NCBI GenBank assembly: GCA_024279945.1
Contig: JAJRRA010000072.1
Span: 1 to 64,000 of the forward strand
Length of the DNA: 64,000 nt
Direction of reading: 5' to 3'
From: Gammaproteobacteria bacterium
GTDB taxonomy: Bacteria > Pseudomonadota > Gammaproteobacteria > Xanthomonadales > SZUA-36
Shown here: positions 15,646 through 25,913 of the stretch, piece by piece
How positions within the stretch are numbered: position 1 is the first letter of the stretch
Layout: each line of letters begins with the position of its first letter
Notes under the pieces: model-generated
What the model was told of the DNA's origin: nothing
What the model saw: the letters and a program-made list of their open reading frames with translations, nothing else
Databases searched by the model: none
Position numbers and translations under genes: made by a program

Positions 15646-18252
15646 TCAGTTGTTGCAGTTCAGGCCTTCGAGGAAGGTCAGGCGGGTGAGGTTCAGACTG
15701 CCGGCGGGGAAGCCTTCCTCGGTGGGGGAAAAATCGGCCGTTCCATTGTTGCAGTCCATATTGAGTTCCAGGGAACCCCAGGGATTGACTTCTACACTGT
15801 CGGGATCAAAACCGGGGCCAAATATTCCGCCCCGCGTGGTGAACATTTCCGTAAACAAAAGTTTGCCGGCATCGACCTCTCCCACTCCGAAAAACCAGCG
15901 GCGGTTGCCCTGGGAATCGTAGCTGAACCAGTAGACCAGCGCGCGTTTATCGGTCATCACTTCCAGTACATAGCCTTCCCCGGAATGCGATGGGTCGTAC
16001 CAGGAACCACTCAATCGGCCTTCGTACAGATCCGGGGGAAGTGACTGATTAGCGCAGTCGATGCCCATTACCCGAGACAGGCGTTGCAGGTTCATGCGCC
16101 CGTGGCGACGGTCATTTCCGTCTTTGTCGATCAGCCATTCCATCGCCCCTCTATCACAGCCTGACCAGATAAAACTGGCTGAACCGACAACCTTCAAACG
16201 GATCTTCTCCGGATCAAAATCCGGCCCGAACACGCCGCCAGATGCCTGGGTCAACTCGGGAAAAATGATGCGGTTGCCGTGGATTTCACCCTCGGCGATG
16301 TACCAGTCCTGTTCACCTTCGGGGGTATAGGTGAACCAGTACATCAAGGCGCGATCAGCAGAGAGAATTTCCAGCACAAAGCCTTCGCCGTTGCGGGATG
16401 GGTCATACCAGGCGGAAGAAGTACCCGCCTCGATCACGAAGGGATCGTCCATCGGATCGGAAGTGACCTGGACCCGGATGCTTGTATCGCTGCCGCCGTT
16501 GTCGGTGAAATCATTGCCGTTGCTGTCCTCGAAACCGGACCAGCCGCCATTTTCCCAGAAAGCTACGGTTGCCGGATCGGCATCGGTCCGGCTTCCGGTC
16601 ATGTCGAAGGTGCCATATTCCAGGGTGGCTATGGCTGTGCCATCAATCAGTCCCTGGTTATTGGCATCTGCGGGAAAACGTAATTTCGCCGACCATGCGT
16701 CATCCCGGTAGTGCAGGTATCCCTGTGGTGACCCTCCGGGCATTTGCAGCCACTGCTCCTGATCCAGGTTTACGGTCAACTCTGTATCATCGACTGTAAA
16801 TCTCCTGTCTACGCTCAGGGTTTCCACCGGCTGGCCCGGCAGCACAGAGACCTGGCCTTCCTGCCGCCAGCGCATGGGTTTGTCGAAGGCCAGCCACAAA
16901 GTGTAGTCGCGCTCCGCCTGCAGTGGCTGAGCCTGGAATGTGTAGAGTTCACGGTTATGGTCACCGCTGACGTCCCATTTCGCCTCGAAAACCACCGCGC
17001 CCGTTTGCTGATCGGTAAAGCGTACGGTGCTGATTGAAGGCGGTCCCGCCTGCTGGTAATAAGCCACGGTAAATGTTTGCGCCAGTTCGGTGCGCACACG
17101 CTCAATTTCCGATTCCGGCAGGATAAAACCGTCGTGGCCGTTACGGCCCAGCCCGCCGTAATCCACTCCACTGTTTTTTGGCTCGATCTCCAGTGTCCAG
17201 GATGGTACCTGGTAGCCGTAGGCGAAGAGTTCATCGGTAGAGCCGATACCCTGGTTTTCAGGTATATTCTGCCCGGGTCTGAAACTGTAATATTTACCGG
17301 CGCTAAAAGCTGCATGGTGGCTGGAGAACGTGGTCAGTAGCCTTTCCGTCAGTCGGGTCAGGCGGTCGTTCCCGTTGTTGACCCAGAAATGTACCTGGGT
17401 GAAAGAATGCATGTCGGTGTACATGCTGAGTTGGTCGGCCGGGCCCAGTTCGGCGGCAGTTATCAGTGCCTGCGCTTCCGGTTCGGACTGGGTCGATGCA
17501 CCGTGGTAAACGATACTTCTTCGGTTGTTCGACGAACGCATGGGGTTGGTATTCCAGAAAGGAGGGTTGTTCCGGTTGAGGTCGACGCCGAGTAAGTGGT
17601 CTCCCTGTGTCGACAGATTTTCATCCACCTCCAGCATGTTTTTGCGTCGCATGCGGCCGTCGCGGGGAGACCCCCTGGGATCATCCGGATCCGTGCCCAG
17701 CCAGTTTTTGTCGGGAAAACGCTGGGTTTGCAGAAACCCGTCTATATTGAGAACGGGGATAACCAGGATGTTGGCGTTGTCCCTCAGGTAGCTGATCAGG
17801 TGATGGTCGTCTTCGGCCAGCGCAAGCAGTTCAATGATGCCCGTGGCCACTTCCGGGGATTGCCATTCGCGGGCATGGGTTCCGCCATTGCTCAGCATGG
17901 CCTGCTCCGGCAGGCCGTTGACGGTCTGGTGGTCAGCGTCGCCGAGTTGATAGGCCCAGATGATGCGCCCGGCCCGGGTTTCGCCGACCTCAAAGGCCTG
18001 TACCCAGGGCGTCGTATCGGCAAGATCCTGGTGACGCGCATGCAAGCCGTTGTAACTGCGAAATCCGTCAAAAGGCAATGCGGTATTGACCGGGATCGGT
18101 ACAGGGTAGCCCAGGGCAATTTTTGTGGTGTCGCTGACGGGGGCATTATCCACCCACTGAACAACCCGGGACTGCTGGGCAGTAAGGTGGCTCATTGCGG
18201 TCATTGCAAACAGGAGAAGACCTGAGAGGATGTAGTTTCTTGCGGGCCTCAC
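15646..18252 (-). CDS. secreted M14 zinc carboxypeptidase with two C-terminal repeat domains
   Basis: 868 aa. Signal peptide MRPARNYILSGLLLFAMTAMSHL, GTG start overlapping the upstream stop. The M14 peptidase has the zinc motif HAREW..E near 120, a further zinc His in TDMHSFTQ near 260 and the catalytic Glu in LEIEPKNSG near 360. A proprotein-convertase-like or Ig-like middle follows. From about 608 there are two copies of a ~130-residue domain with WYDPSxxGEGxVLE, W/YWFxYxxxG and GGxFGPxFDP motifs (about 608-740 and 745-868). The product is probably extracellular or periplasmic and removes C-terminal residues from peptides. Type II secretion (53538 onward) could export it. Confidence 0.88.
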   Translation of the reverse strand: MRPARNYILSGLLLFAMTAMSHLTAQQSRVVQWVDNAPVSDTTKIALGYPVPIPVNTALPFDGFRSYNGLHARHQDLADTTPWVQAFEVGETRAGRIIWAYQLGDADHQTVNGLPEQAMLSNGGTHAREWQSPEVATGIIELLALAEDDHHLISYLRDNANILVIPVLNIDGFLQTQRFPDKNWLGTDPDDPRGSPRDGRMRRKNMLEVDENLSTQGDHLLGVDLNRNNPPFWNTNPMRSSNNRRSIVYHGASTQSEPEAQALITAAELGPADQLSMYTDMHSFTQVHFWVNNGNDRLTRLTERLLTTFSSHHAAFSAGKYYSFRPGQNIPENQGIGSTDELFAYGYQVPSWTLEIEPKNSGVDYGGLGRNGHDGFILPESEIERVRTELAQTFTVAYYQQAGPPSISTVRFTDQQTGAVVFEAKWDVSGDHNRELYTFQAQPLQAERDYTLWLAFDKPMRWRQEGQVSVLPGQPVETLSVDRRFTVDDTELTVNLDQEQWLQMPGGSPQGYLHYRDDAWSAKLRFPADANNQGLIDGTAIATLEYGTFDMTGSRTDADPATVAFWENGGWSGFEDSNGNDFTDNGGSDTSIRVQVTSDPMDDPFVIEAGTSSAWYDPSRNGEGFVLEILSADRALMYWFTYTPEGEQDWYIAEGEIHGNRIIFPELTQASGGVFGPDFDPEKIRLKVVGSASFIWSGCDRGAMEWLIDKDGNDRRHGRMNLQRLSRVMGIDCANQSLPPDLYEGRLSGSWYDPSHSGEGYVLEVMTDKRALVYWFSYDSQGNRRWFFGVGEVDAGKLLFTEMFTTRGGIFGPGFDPDSVEVNPWGSLELNMDCNNGTADFSPTEEGFPAGSLNLTRLTFLEGLNCNN

Positions 18253-19301
18253 CGGTTTGCCTCGCGGGGTTGAAGGTCGCTGGCGATGGCCAGTGATGCA
18301 CGTTTCGAAGCCAGTCCATCCTTGCGGTTTGCCAGGGCATTCAGTCGGCCACGAATTTCCGGATTCGTGCTGGACCCCAGAACCAGGGCGGCGGAGGTGC
18401 CCAGGTTCCGGTTCTCCAGCATATTGAACATCCGGTCACGAACTTCCGGATCATCCAGCAGGGCTGGCGCCAGTTGTGCGATGGCCAGGCCCGCCTTGTT
18501 GCCCAGATCCAGATGAATAGTGTGTAAAAGTAGTTGTTTGTTGTCTTCTGCATCCAGGTTCAGTGAAGCTGCTTTGAGAATCCGGTGAATATCTGGCCCG
18601 CTTCCCAGCGACAGGGTTGCCTGTAACAGTTCCAGATCACCCAGCAACAATGCAGACCTCCCGGCAACACCGGTCAGAGCGGCTTGTTCACCCAGGCGTT
18701 CCAGTGCGGAACTGCCCAGGCCCAGCAGTTGTTCATCCGTGGCGAAATCGAGGGCATCGATAAAGCCTCTGCGTTCTGCCGGATCGGCTCCGAGATAAGC
18801 ATTGATCCAGGCTGCCGGGTCATATTGGAATAATATTTTTGCGTCCAGCGCAGCCTGTTGGCGGGCCCAGGAATTTCTCAAGCCTGCGGCTGCCACGGGA
18901 ATGTTGAACAGGGGGACACCCCTGTCGCTGCGATCATCGTGTGCAACCAGTGTTTGTGGCCGGTACGCGGACAGGTAGTCCAGTACCTCGCGACCGATGA
19001 TATTGGATTCCATATCGGCCAGACCCTGGGCAAACGACCAGATAAGGTACTCCCTGGCCGCAACCGGCCAGTTATCATTCCGTTCCACAGCCTGAAGTGT
19101 GTCCAGAACCTGCCTGCTGTCGCCCGCCCGCGCCGATTGGTACAAGGTTTTCAGTACGCCTTGTGTACGGACCGATTCCGCACTTTCAAGCGCCAGTGCG
19201 CGATCCTGGTTGGGCTCCGGAAAGACTGCCTGGCCATAAACCGCCTGCCAGGTAATCGCGTAAATGAACAGGAGCAGAGTGATACGGGCTACGGCATTCA
19301 T
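18249..19301 (-). CDS. exported helical-repeat protein of unknown function
   Basis: 350 aa from ATG 19301, opening a signal peptide (MNAVARITLLLFIYAITWQAVYG). The rest is alpha-helical with short Leu/Ala-rich repeats of HEAT type (for example DDPEVRDRMFNMLENRNLGTS, NPEIRGRLNALANRKDGLAS). No catalytic motif seen. Its stop overlaps the carboxypeptidase start (GTGA), and the pairing suggests that the two work together, perhaps as a chaperone or inhibitor. That is inference from position only. Earlier in-frame starts fall in the intergenic region and are not preferred. Confidence 0.7.
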   Translation of the reverse strand: MNAVARITLLLFIYAITWQAVYGQAVFPEPNQDRALALESAESVRTQGVLKTLYQSARAGDSRQVLDTLQAVERNDNWPVAAREYLIWSFAQGLADMESNIIGREVLDYLSAYRPQTLVAHDDRSDRGVPLFNIPVAAAGLRNSWARQQAALDAKILFQYDPAAWINAYLGADPAERRGFIDALDFATDEQLLGLGSSALERLGEQAALTGVAGRSALLLGDLELLQATLSLGSGPDIHRILKAASLNLDAEDNKQLLLHTIHLDLGNKAGLAIAQLAPALLDDPEVRDRMFNMLENRNLGTSAALVLGSSTNPEIRGRLNALANRKDGLASKRASLAIASDLQPREANR

Positions 19302-19367
19302 GGGAATGAAAATATAGCATGTTCTCTGGCCTGATTTCGGTGACGGTCTCACAGCCTTATCGTGCTC

Positions 19368-22300
19368 CTAGCGCTCAATAACGTAGTTAATGTCTATGCC
19401 GGTGGTGCGCTGTCCGGAAGTAGCCTTGATTCCCCACCTCTTGCCCAGGTCGTAGCGCAGGCTGATCACGTTTTCATCTTCGAAGACGCCAATGCCATAG
19501 CTGAGATAGACCCGGGGCGCAATGTAGGTGCCGATGTCCACTGCTCCCACGCCCTGGTCCATATTGAAGTCACTGCCGGTGATCAACAGCGTTTGCGCCC
19601 GCTCCCGGGTGGTCATTGGATCCGTGTAGGGCTCCACAACCATCCTTTTCAGGGTGCCGTTGATAAATACACCTGCACGGCGGATTTCAGAATTACCATA
19701 GATTTTACGCTCAGCGCGGATGTCCAGATGCGGGTTGTCCGCCGGGATGCCGGGGAAGTTGATGCTTCCCTGGGTGATTTGAAGCTGCTGGCCGAAGGCG
19801 TTAATTTCTCCCACGATGTGATATTCACCCTCCGCCATTGGCACCAGCTTGTCTTGCCAGGAAAAAATGGCACTGCCGCCCAGTGTTGCTTCGGCCAGGT
19901 CAAAAACCAGTTCTATTTGATCACCGAGTGTGATTTCCAGGTCGCCGCGGATGGCCAGTTCCTGATCCGGCTTCGCTGCATGGTCCGATTTTGGAGCTTC
20001 CCCCGCCACGATGACAAGATCCGGGCTCTCCGGGTTGCTGGCGACGGGAATGGTCCTGGGGGCGATCCGGGCACGTGGAATCAGGATGCTGCCATTGAGT
20101 TCAAAGGCCTTGTCACCCCAGGCTAATTTGATATCGGGCTCAGCAACGAGTAACAGCTCGGGTGAGTCAAACAGGGTCAACTGCTTGCCTGTGAGCGCTA
20201 ATTCGAACCGCGGTGAGCGGATGTCGGACAGGTCAATATTGAGATCCAGTTCACCGTTGCCTTCCCGTGCCATGAAACGACCCGATAAATGGGATTTTCC
20301 TCCACCGAGCAGGTGGCCGGCTAACTGGATATCATGCAACTCCAGGCCGCTCGCATCGTGTTGAAGCAGTCCGTTTTCAATACTTATGGATCCGCTCAGA
20401 TTCGGGTGGAGCGCGCTCCCTGACACATCCAGTTGAGCATAAAATTGCCCTCCTGCATGGTCAATGAAGGGCAGCAGTGGTGAAAACAGATCCAGCTTAT
20501 TGAGAGTTATTTCGGCGTGGCTGGCAATTTGTGTGTTTTCACCGGCAGAAATATCCGGTAGCTGGAAATCTATATCGATTTTACCGTTACCCGGCAGTGG
20601 CAGGCTCAAGGCTCCCGTCACCAGTTTACCCTGGTCAAGATTAAACCCGATGATGCCGGTACCAGTGTTAAGCGACAATGAGGATTCTGATCGTCTACCG
20701 ACCACGCCGGGGGATATTTCAATCTGGGCCTGGCTGGACAGTGGCTGCCCGGAGCTTCCGTTCAGGCTGAAATCACCGCTGAGTTGCTGGCTGAAAGTCA
20801 GGTCCTTATCAAGAAATACTTGCATGATCTGGAGGGGGAATTGGTGCAGGACTGCATGGGTTGAGTAGGCGCCAAATCTTTGCCATTGGGTGTTAAAGCA
20901 AATACTTTGAGCTTGTTGGGTTCCGATGCAGGCATCTTCAAGCCGGGCACTGTTTGCAGAAAGATGAAGGGGCGCCGTTTTTTCAAGTTGCAGACTTATC
21001 TGCTCACCATCGCTCAATGCCATGGAATCGATGTGGCCGCTCCAGGCAAATTCTGAGCCGCCCGATTTGACCAGGTGCTGCCAGTCGATCGGCGTGCCGC
21101 TTGCCTTTACCGATAGCTTCAAGCTGGAATACAAAGCGGTCAGGCTGGCAGATTGCTGAGTTTCGTCAGCGAAAAGATCCAGGCTGATTTCATCCACAGC
21201 AAGGCCGTTTACTTCGACTTTCCTGGCAACGAGCAGTAAGTCGGCCAGGGTATCTGCAGATAGTCCGACTTTGTTGTGAATGCTGAGCGTATCAAGCGAA
21301 AGGTCGTTCCAGCCCAGTTTTTCCGCTTCCAGATCCAGCCTGAGGTACGGTTTGTCGGGTAGCAGGCAAACCCGTCCGTGGGCCTGCACAGAGCCGGTCC
21401 CGGATGCAAGGAAGTATCCCAGTTCATCGGTGCTCACAGAAAAACCCAGCCCATCAGCAGCAAACAACTCACCTTGCAAAACCAGTTTTGAGTTTCCGGA
21501 TGCCAGTTGAATATCGGCATCCAGTTGGCGCCCTCCCTGCCAGTAAAGTTGTCCGGAAGCCGTCAGTGGGCGCTGGCGTAGCTTTCCGTCCAGTTGCAGG
21601 ATATCCAGGTTGAGCCGGAAGGGTTTCAGGCTGCCTTGCGCGGTCAGCCTGGTGTTGATGGAACCGGGCCAGTTGGGTAGCAGGATGTCGGTCTGCATGT
21701 TGCTGGCATTCAGTTTTGCTGACCAGTTTGCTTCCCCGGTCCAGCCGAATTCGAGCTTGCCGGTGAAATCGCCGCCAAGCACCTGGCCATCTACTATATT
21801 CACCGTGGCCGATTCGCGGTTTCCATTAGCCTCCAGGCGCAATCGCCCCGGCGGGAAGTCTTTCGTTTGTAGGGTCGTATCACCGTTGAGGGCCCAGTTG
21901 TCGGGTGATCCGGACAGGTGCGCTTCACCGGCCGGGCTGAGGAATTGAGCTTCCCCAGAAGCAAGCGGCCAGGCGAGATCGCTCCAGTTAAGATCAGCTT
22001 CCAGTACGCCCTGGTCCAGATTGATGGTGGCCGTGGCATTCACGCGCATGCCGGTTTGGGCTATGAGGAACTGCATTTCCGTCAGTTCCACGCTGGTTTC
22101 GTTGCCATTACCACTTAGTTCCAGGCTGACTGGATCCAGGTTGGGGATGTGCAATAAGGATTTCGCTTCGAATTCGTAATCACTGATTCTGCCCTGGATT
22201 TCGAAGGTCTCTATGGTTCCAGATATTTCCTTGTCCAGGATCAGGCTCGCCTTGCCGTTCAGGGAGACGGGGAAGGGGACTGACAATCCCACCTTGCCTT

Positions 22301-22868
22301 CCAGTTCAAGTCTGGACTTCTTCGATTCCAGCGCCAGGTGTTTTAGGTCCAGAACCTGATCAAGTTGCAGCGCAGATGAGATGTGTTGTGCCGAGAAAAC
22401 AGGCGTGCCGGAAGGGCCCGAGTACGCGATGATATCCAGTTCCAGTCGGGACAGAATGATGGGAAAGGGCGGCGCAAGCGATTCCAGAACTTTACTCAGA
22501 GCCTCCAAATCAAGCGGCTCAGAGTCCTCTGCTGAAGAAGCTTCCTGGCGAATGTGCAGTGATGCAACTTCAATAAAGCGTACTTGAATTTGTAGTGGAA
22601 AAAACTCCGGTACGACAGCGAACCGGGTTTTGTTCACTCTGATGACCTTGCTTTCGTCGCGATATTTGATCATGGCGATATCCAGTCCTGAGCTGATATT
22701 CCCGGAAATTCCCTCGATTTTCAGCGAGTCGTCCAGTCGCTCCTCCAATAGGGACAGCAGCAAGCGAGCGCCCGCAGTGGTGTGCAAAATGCCATAAACA
22801 CCACCCAGCAACAGGCTGGCCGTTACCACCATTGAGATCAGCAAAATTTTCAGGCCGCGATGCTTCAT
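19368..22868 (-). CDS. tamB: translocation and assembly module TamB
   Basis: 1166 aa. One N-terminal membrane anchor (ILLISMVVTASLLLGGVYGIL), then a very long beta-rich periplasmic body with AsmA-like repeats, and the conserved DUF490 C-terminus (TSGQRTTGIDINYVIER at the end, preceded by YGIGVFEDENVISLRYDLGKR). TamB spans the periplasm with TamA and is implicated in outer membrane protein insertion and phospholipid transport. The ATG overlaps the tamA stop (ATGA), so tamA-tamB form one unit. Family length is 1200-1400, so this one is slightly short but complete. Confidence 0.92.
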   Translation of the reverse strand: MKHRGLKILLISMVVTASLLLGGVYGILHTTAGARLLLSLLEERLDDSLKIEGISGNISSGLDIAMIKYRDESKVIRVNKTRFAVVPEFFPLQIQVRFIEVASLHIRQEASSAEDSEPLDLEALSKVLESLAPPFPIILSRLELDIIAYSGPSGTPVFSAQHISSALQLDQVLDLKHLALESKKSRLELEGKVGLSVPFPVSLNGKASLILDKEISGTIETFEIQGRISDYEFEAKSLLHIPNLDPVSLELSGNGNETSVELTEMQFLIAQTGMRVNATATINLDQGVLEADLNWSDLAWPLASGEAQFLSPAGEAHLSGSPDNWALNGDTTLQTKDFPPGRLRLEANGNRESATVNIVDGQVLGGDFTGKLEFGWTGEANWSAKLNASNMQTDILLPNWPGSINTRLTAQGSLKPFRLNLDILQLDGKLRQRPLTASGQLYWQGGRQLDADIQLASGNSKLVLQGELFAADGLGFSVSTDELGYFLASGTGSVQAHGRVCLLPDKPYLRLDLEAEKLGWNDLSLDTLSIHNKVGLSADTLADLLLVARKVEVNGLAVDEISLDLFADETQQSASLTALYSSLKLSVKASGTPIDWQHLVKSGGSEFAWSGHIDSMALSDGEQISLQLEKTAPLHLSANSARLEDACIGTQQAQSICFNTQWQRFGAYSTHAVLHQFPLQIMQVFLDKDLTFSQQLSGDFSLNGSSGQPLSSQAQIEISPGVVGRRSESSLSLNTGTGIIGFNLDQGKLVTGALSLPLPGNGKIDIDFQLPDISAGENTQIASHAEITLNKLDLFSPLLPFIDHAGGQFYAQLDVSGSALHPNLSGSISIENGLLQHDASGLELHDIQLAGHLLGGGKSHLSGRFMAREGNGELDLNIDLSDIRSPRFELALTGKQLTLFDSPELLLVAEPDIKLAWGDKAFELNGSILIPRARIAPRTIPVASNPESPDLVIVAGEAPKSDHAAKPDQELAIRGDLEITLGDQIELVFDLAEATLGGSAIFSWQDKLVPMAEGEYHIVGEINAFGQQLQITQGSINFPGIPADNPHLDIRAERKIYGNSEIRRAGVFINGTLKRMVVEPYTDPMTTRERAQTLLITGSDFNMDQGVGAVDIGTYIAPRVYLSYGIGVFEDENVISLRYDLGKRWGIKATSGQRTTGIDINYVIER

Positions 22869-24784
22869 AACAGGGAAGTCCCAATGGTGAAGTGAATTCG
22901 CCAGGGTTTGTCCGGGTAGTCCAGGCCTTTTGCTATATCGACACGAATCGGGCCCGCAATACTGTACCAGCGGATACCGACGCCGGCGCCCTTTTTCAGA
23001 TCAATATTGCTCCAGTTGTTGAACGCATTGCCGACATCAAAAAAAGCCGCAAGCGACCAGTTGGGCAGGAACATGTACTCCATTTCTGCGCTGGCCGTGA
23101 CGATGTTGTTGGAACCGATACCGTTGCTGCTCAGGCTTTCAAAACCATAACCACGCACACTGGTGCTGCCGCCGGCCTTGAAGCGATAGAGGTTGGGCAG
23201 TGCCGTCAGGGAAACTTCAATGGTGCGACCGTCAACTTCAGTAAGGACATTTTTGACCTGGGCATCCGAATATCCGGCCTCACCGCGCAGCATAAATTTC
23301 CAGCGCTGCCCCTTGATAAAATTCCAGCGGCTTGAAATATAGACCTGGCTGAAGTTGATATCCGATCCCCAGGCCTTGTTGGAGGTGAATGCCCAGGCGC
23401 GGTGGCGTTGTCCAACGGTCTCGAAACCATTGCCCTGAATCGCCGGCAGGTTGAAGTTGATGCCGATCGTGAGGGAATCGGACCTCCTGGCAAAGGGGAT
23501 ATCACTTGCTCCCCTGGCCAACAATTCGACCAGTGCGGGTGGGTCGGAGGGATTAAGGCGATAGTCAATGGTTTCCCTGAGGAACTCTGTGTAGATAGTT
23601 TCGAACAACTGCATGTAACCACTGTGCCGGTTACGAATTTTCAAACGGCCAAGGCGCAGTAAATAATCGTTGATATTTCCATTGGCCAGTTTGATCAGGC
23701 TTTCGTCAAATTCATTTTCCCTGACCAGCAGATCTTCATTTTCCTTTTTTATCAAACCATCAGCCACCCAGAATTGCCGGGCTTTGCTCAGGCGTGGTTT
23801 GCGGTAATTTCCGCGAACAAATAACTCGTTGTTGTGATCCTGCCAGCCTGATACGAGGGAGAAATTGTCGCCATTGTCTGAGATCAGGTGGCGGTTCCAA
23901 CTGAATTGCAAGCGCGGTCCGGTGTCGCTACCTACTCCAATCGAACCCTGGTACGTATTCGGTTTGCGCGGTTTCATGCTGACGGCAAGATTGACCCGTG
24001 GCGGGGATTCTTCCAGGCGCCGGTCTTCAACGATGTCAATTCGGCTGAAATATCCCGTCTTCCAGATATCGATGCGGAATTTTTCCAGTAGCCATGCGTC
24101 GTATGGGTCTCCTGCCTTAAAGCGGGGCAGGTTTTTAAGAACCTGTGGTTTGACCCCATCCTGCAGGAAACTCACTTCTCCCATGACGGCTTGCTCGCCG
24201 GTTTCCAGAATCAGGGTCAACACCGCTTCGTTGCGTTCCAGATCCACTGCCAGTTCACGCTGTGTGAACTCCGCCAGCAGATAGCCGTAACTGCCGGCAA
24301 TATCCAGCACCTTCTGCTTTTGTCGTTCCCACTGAGGCTGGATCAGTCTTTTTCCCACAGTGAGTGGCCACTGGGCCTGCCATTTCCGTAATTCACTGAG
24401 GCCTGATCCATCTCCCCTCAGCTCAATTTTTACCTCCCGGATGAGCAGTGGTGGGCCGGGTGTGATATGAAGCTTGAGTAGCCACTCTCCCTGTGCAGAT
24501 TGAGTGACTTCGCTGTTGACGCTTGCGTGATAGTAACCGTAAGGCCGTAGCGCCTCCCTGGCCCCTTGTTCTGATTTGCGCCGCAAGCTCTCAAGATATC
24601 CCTGGGAATAACTGGACCTGCGGGTCAGTTGGAAGGGGTCCACGCGGTTTCTGACATTGCTGAGTTCGGGCTCCTCGATTCCGCTGATCTCGAACTTCAG
24701 GCCAGCGGCGGGCAGACGGTCCGGCATCATCATCAACAGGATGAGCAAGGGTAGGAAGCCTGATAGAAAGAAGGAGCGCACCAT
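22865..24784 (-). CDS. tamA: autotransporter assembly factor TamA (Omp85 family)
   Basis: 639 aa. Signal peptide MVRSFFLSGFLPLLILLMMM, three POTRA domains to about residue 270 (for example PGPPLLIREVKIELRGDG), then a 16-strand-type barrel with the loop 6 motif region FKAGGSTSVRGYGFESLS (the VRGY signature) near 540 and a C-terminal strand ending WRIHFTIGTSLL. The VRGY motif is diagnostic of the Omp85 superfamily. Located in the outer membrane, partner of the overlapping tamB. Confidence 0.92.
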   Translation of the reverse strand: MVRSFFLSGFLPLLILLMMMPDRLPAAGLKFEISGIEEPELSNVRNRVDPFQLTRRSSYSQGYLESLRRKSEQGAREALRPYGYYHASVNSEVTQSAQGEWLLKLHITPGPPLLIREVKIELRGDGSGLSELRKWQAQWPLTVGKRLIQPQWERQKQKVLDIAGSYGYLLAEFTQRELAVDLERNEAVLTLILETGEQAVMGEVSFLQDGVKPQVLKNLPRFKAGDPYDAWLLEKFRIDIWKTGYFSRIDIVEDRRLEESPPRVNLAVSMKPRKPNTYQGSIGVGSDTGPRLQFSWNRHLISDNGDNFSLVSGWQDHNNELFVRGNYRKPRLSKARQFWVADGLIKKENEDLLVRENEFDESLIKLANGNINDYLLRLGRLKIRNRHSGYMQLFETIYTEFLRETIDYRLNPSDPPALVELLARGASDIPFARRSDSLTIGINFNLPAIQGNGFETVGQRHRAWAFTSNKAWGSDINFSQVYISSRWNFIKGQRWKFMLRGEAGYSDAQVKNVLTEVDGRTIEVSLTALPNLYRFKAGGSTSVRGYGFESLSSNGIGSNNIVTASAEMEYMFLPNWSLAAFFDVGNAFNNWSNIDLKKGAGVGIRWYSIAGPIRVDIAKGLDYPDKPWRIHFTIGTSLL

Positions 24785-24952
24785 AATAATCCTGCGTCAA
24801 GCCTGTTGCTTGCCCAATGGGGCCGAACCTGCCCCTTCCTCACGCATTGATTTATACTGCTTCATAGGTCAGGAATTTACATCAAATCAATCGGGGTTAG
24901 TGTGACAGTACACTAGTGTTAGAAGGCCCTAAGGTATCACAAGGAAACGGCC

Positions 24953-25903
24953 ATGTCGGACTGCATTACAGCTTTGGAATATGAAGGTGGTATCGTCGCT
25001 GTGGACAGCGGCATGGTGCAGCCTTTGACGGCCGCTTGTTACCTGCTGGAAACGGATGATGCCCTGGCCCTGATCGAAGTGGGAAACAATGCCAGCGCGG
25101 AGCGGATACTGAAAATCATCCGCAGCCGTGGCAGAAGTCCCGATGAAGTGAGCCATATTATTGTGACGCATGTTCACCTTGATCATGCCGGTGGTGCGGG
25201 GGAGTTGATGGCCCGTTTGCCGAATGCACAATTCGTGGTTCATCCATACGGGGCACGGCATATGATCGACCCGTCCAGGCTTGAGGCCAGTGCCCGCCAT
25301 GTTTATGGCGACACGGCATTTGATGCAATGTATGGCACGCTCAGGCCGATAGCCGTGGAACGGGTCATTACGATGGAAGAGGGTGACAGTCTGGCCGTGG
25401 GCGGACGGCCCCTGGTGTTCATGGATTCACCAGGCCATGCCAGGCACCATTTCTGCATCTGGGACGAGCAGACACGAGGCTGGTTTGCCGGTGATACTTT
25501 TGGGCTTTCCTACCGTGACCTGGATACGCCCAATGGCCCTTTCATTTTTCCCACGACCACACCTACTCAGTTCAATCCACAGGTCCTGATCGCCTCCATT
25601 GACCGGATGATGGAGAAGTCGCCGGAGAACATGTACCTGACCCACTTTGGGCGGGTTCAGGGTGTGCCACAAATGGCTTCCAGGCTGAAAACGGCCATTC
25701 GCTTTTTTGTCGAGCTTGCTGAAACTTACGCAAACGAAGAAAACCGGACCGAAGCCATTGAAGCCGGCATGATGGACTGGCTACTGGCCGGTACACGTAA
25801 ACACGGCGTGACCCTGTCTGAACAGCAGGTCCGTGAAAGAGTGCACCATGATGTGGTGCTGAACACCCAGGGCATTGAGTTCTGGCTTGACCACCGGGGA
25901 TAA
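24953..25903 (+). CDS. metallo-beta-lactamase-fold hydrolase
   Basis: 316 aa. The binuclear metal site is complete: THVHLDHAGG near residue 68 (HxHxDH), the third-motif His in SPGHARHH near 160, the bridging Asp in FAGDTFGLS near 178 and a final His in YLTHFG near 228. Closest in look to glyoxalase-II/MBL-fold hydrolases of general annotation; the substrate (thioester or lactone) cannot be read. ATG 24953 has AAGGAAA upstream. Divergent from tamA and convergent with the LytTR gene. Confidence 0.85.
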   Translation: MSDCITALEYEGGIVAVDSGMVQPLTAACYLLETDDALALIEVGNNASAERILKIIRSRGRSPDEVSHIIVTHVHLDHAGGAGELMARLPNAQFVVHPYGARHMIDPSRLEASARHVYGDTAFDAMYGTLRPIAVERVITMEEGDSLAVGGRPLVFMDSPGHARHHFCIWDEQTRGWFAGDTFGLSYRDLDTPNGPFIFPTTTPTQFNPQVLIASIDRMMEKSPENMYLTHFGRVQGVPQMASRLKTAIRFFVELAETYANEENRTEAIEAGMMDWLLAGTRKHGVTLSEQQVRERVHHDVVLNTQGIEFWLDHRG

Positions 25904-25913
25904 TGTCGGCAAA

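Noticed and set aside
19362-20126. 254-codon plus-strand frame opposite tamB
   Set aside because: Shadow of tamB; no independent support.
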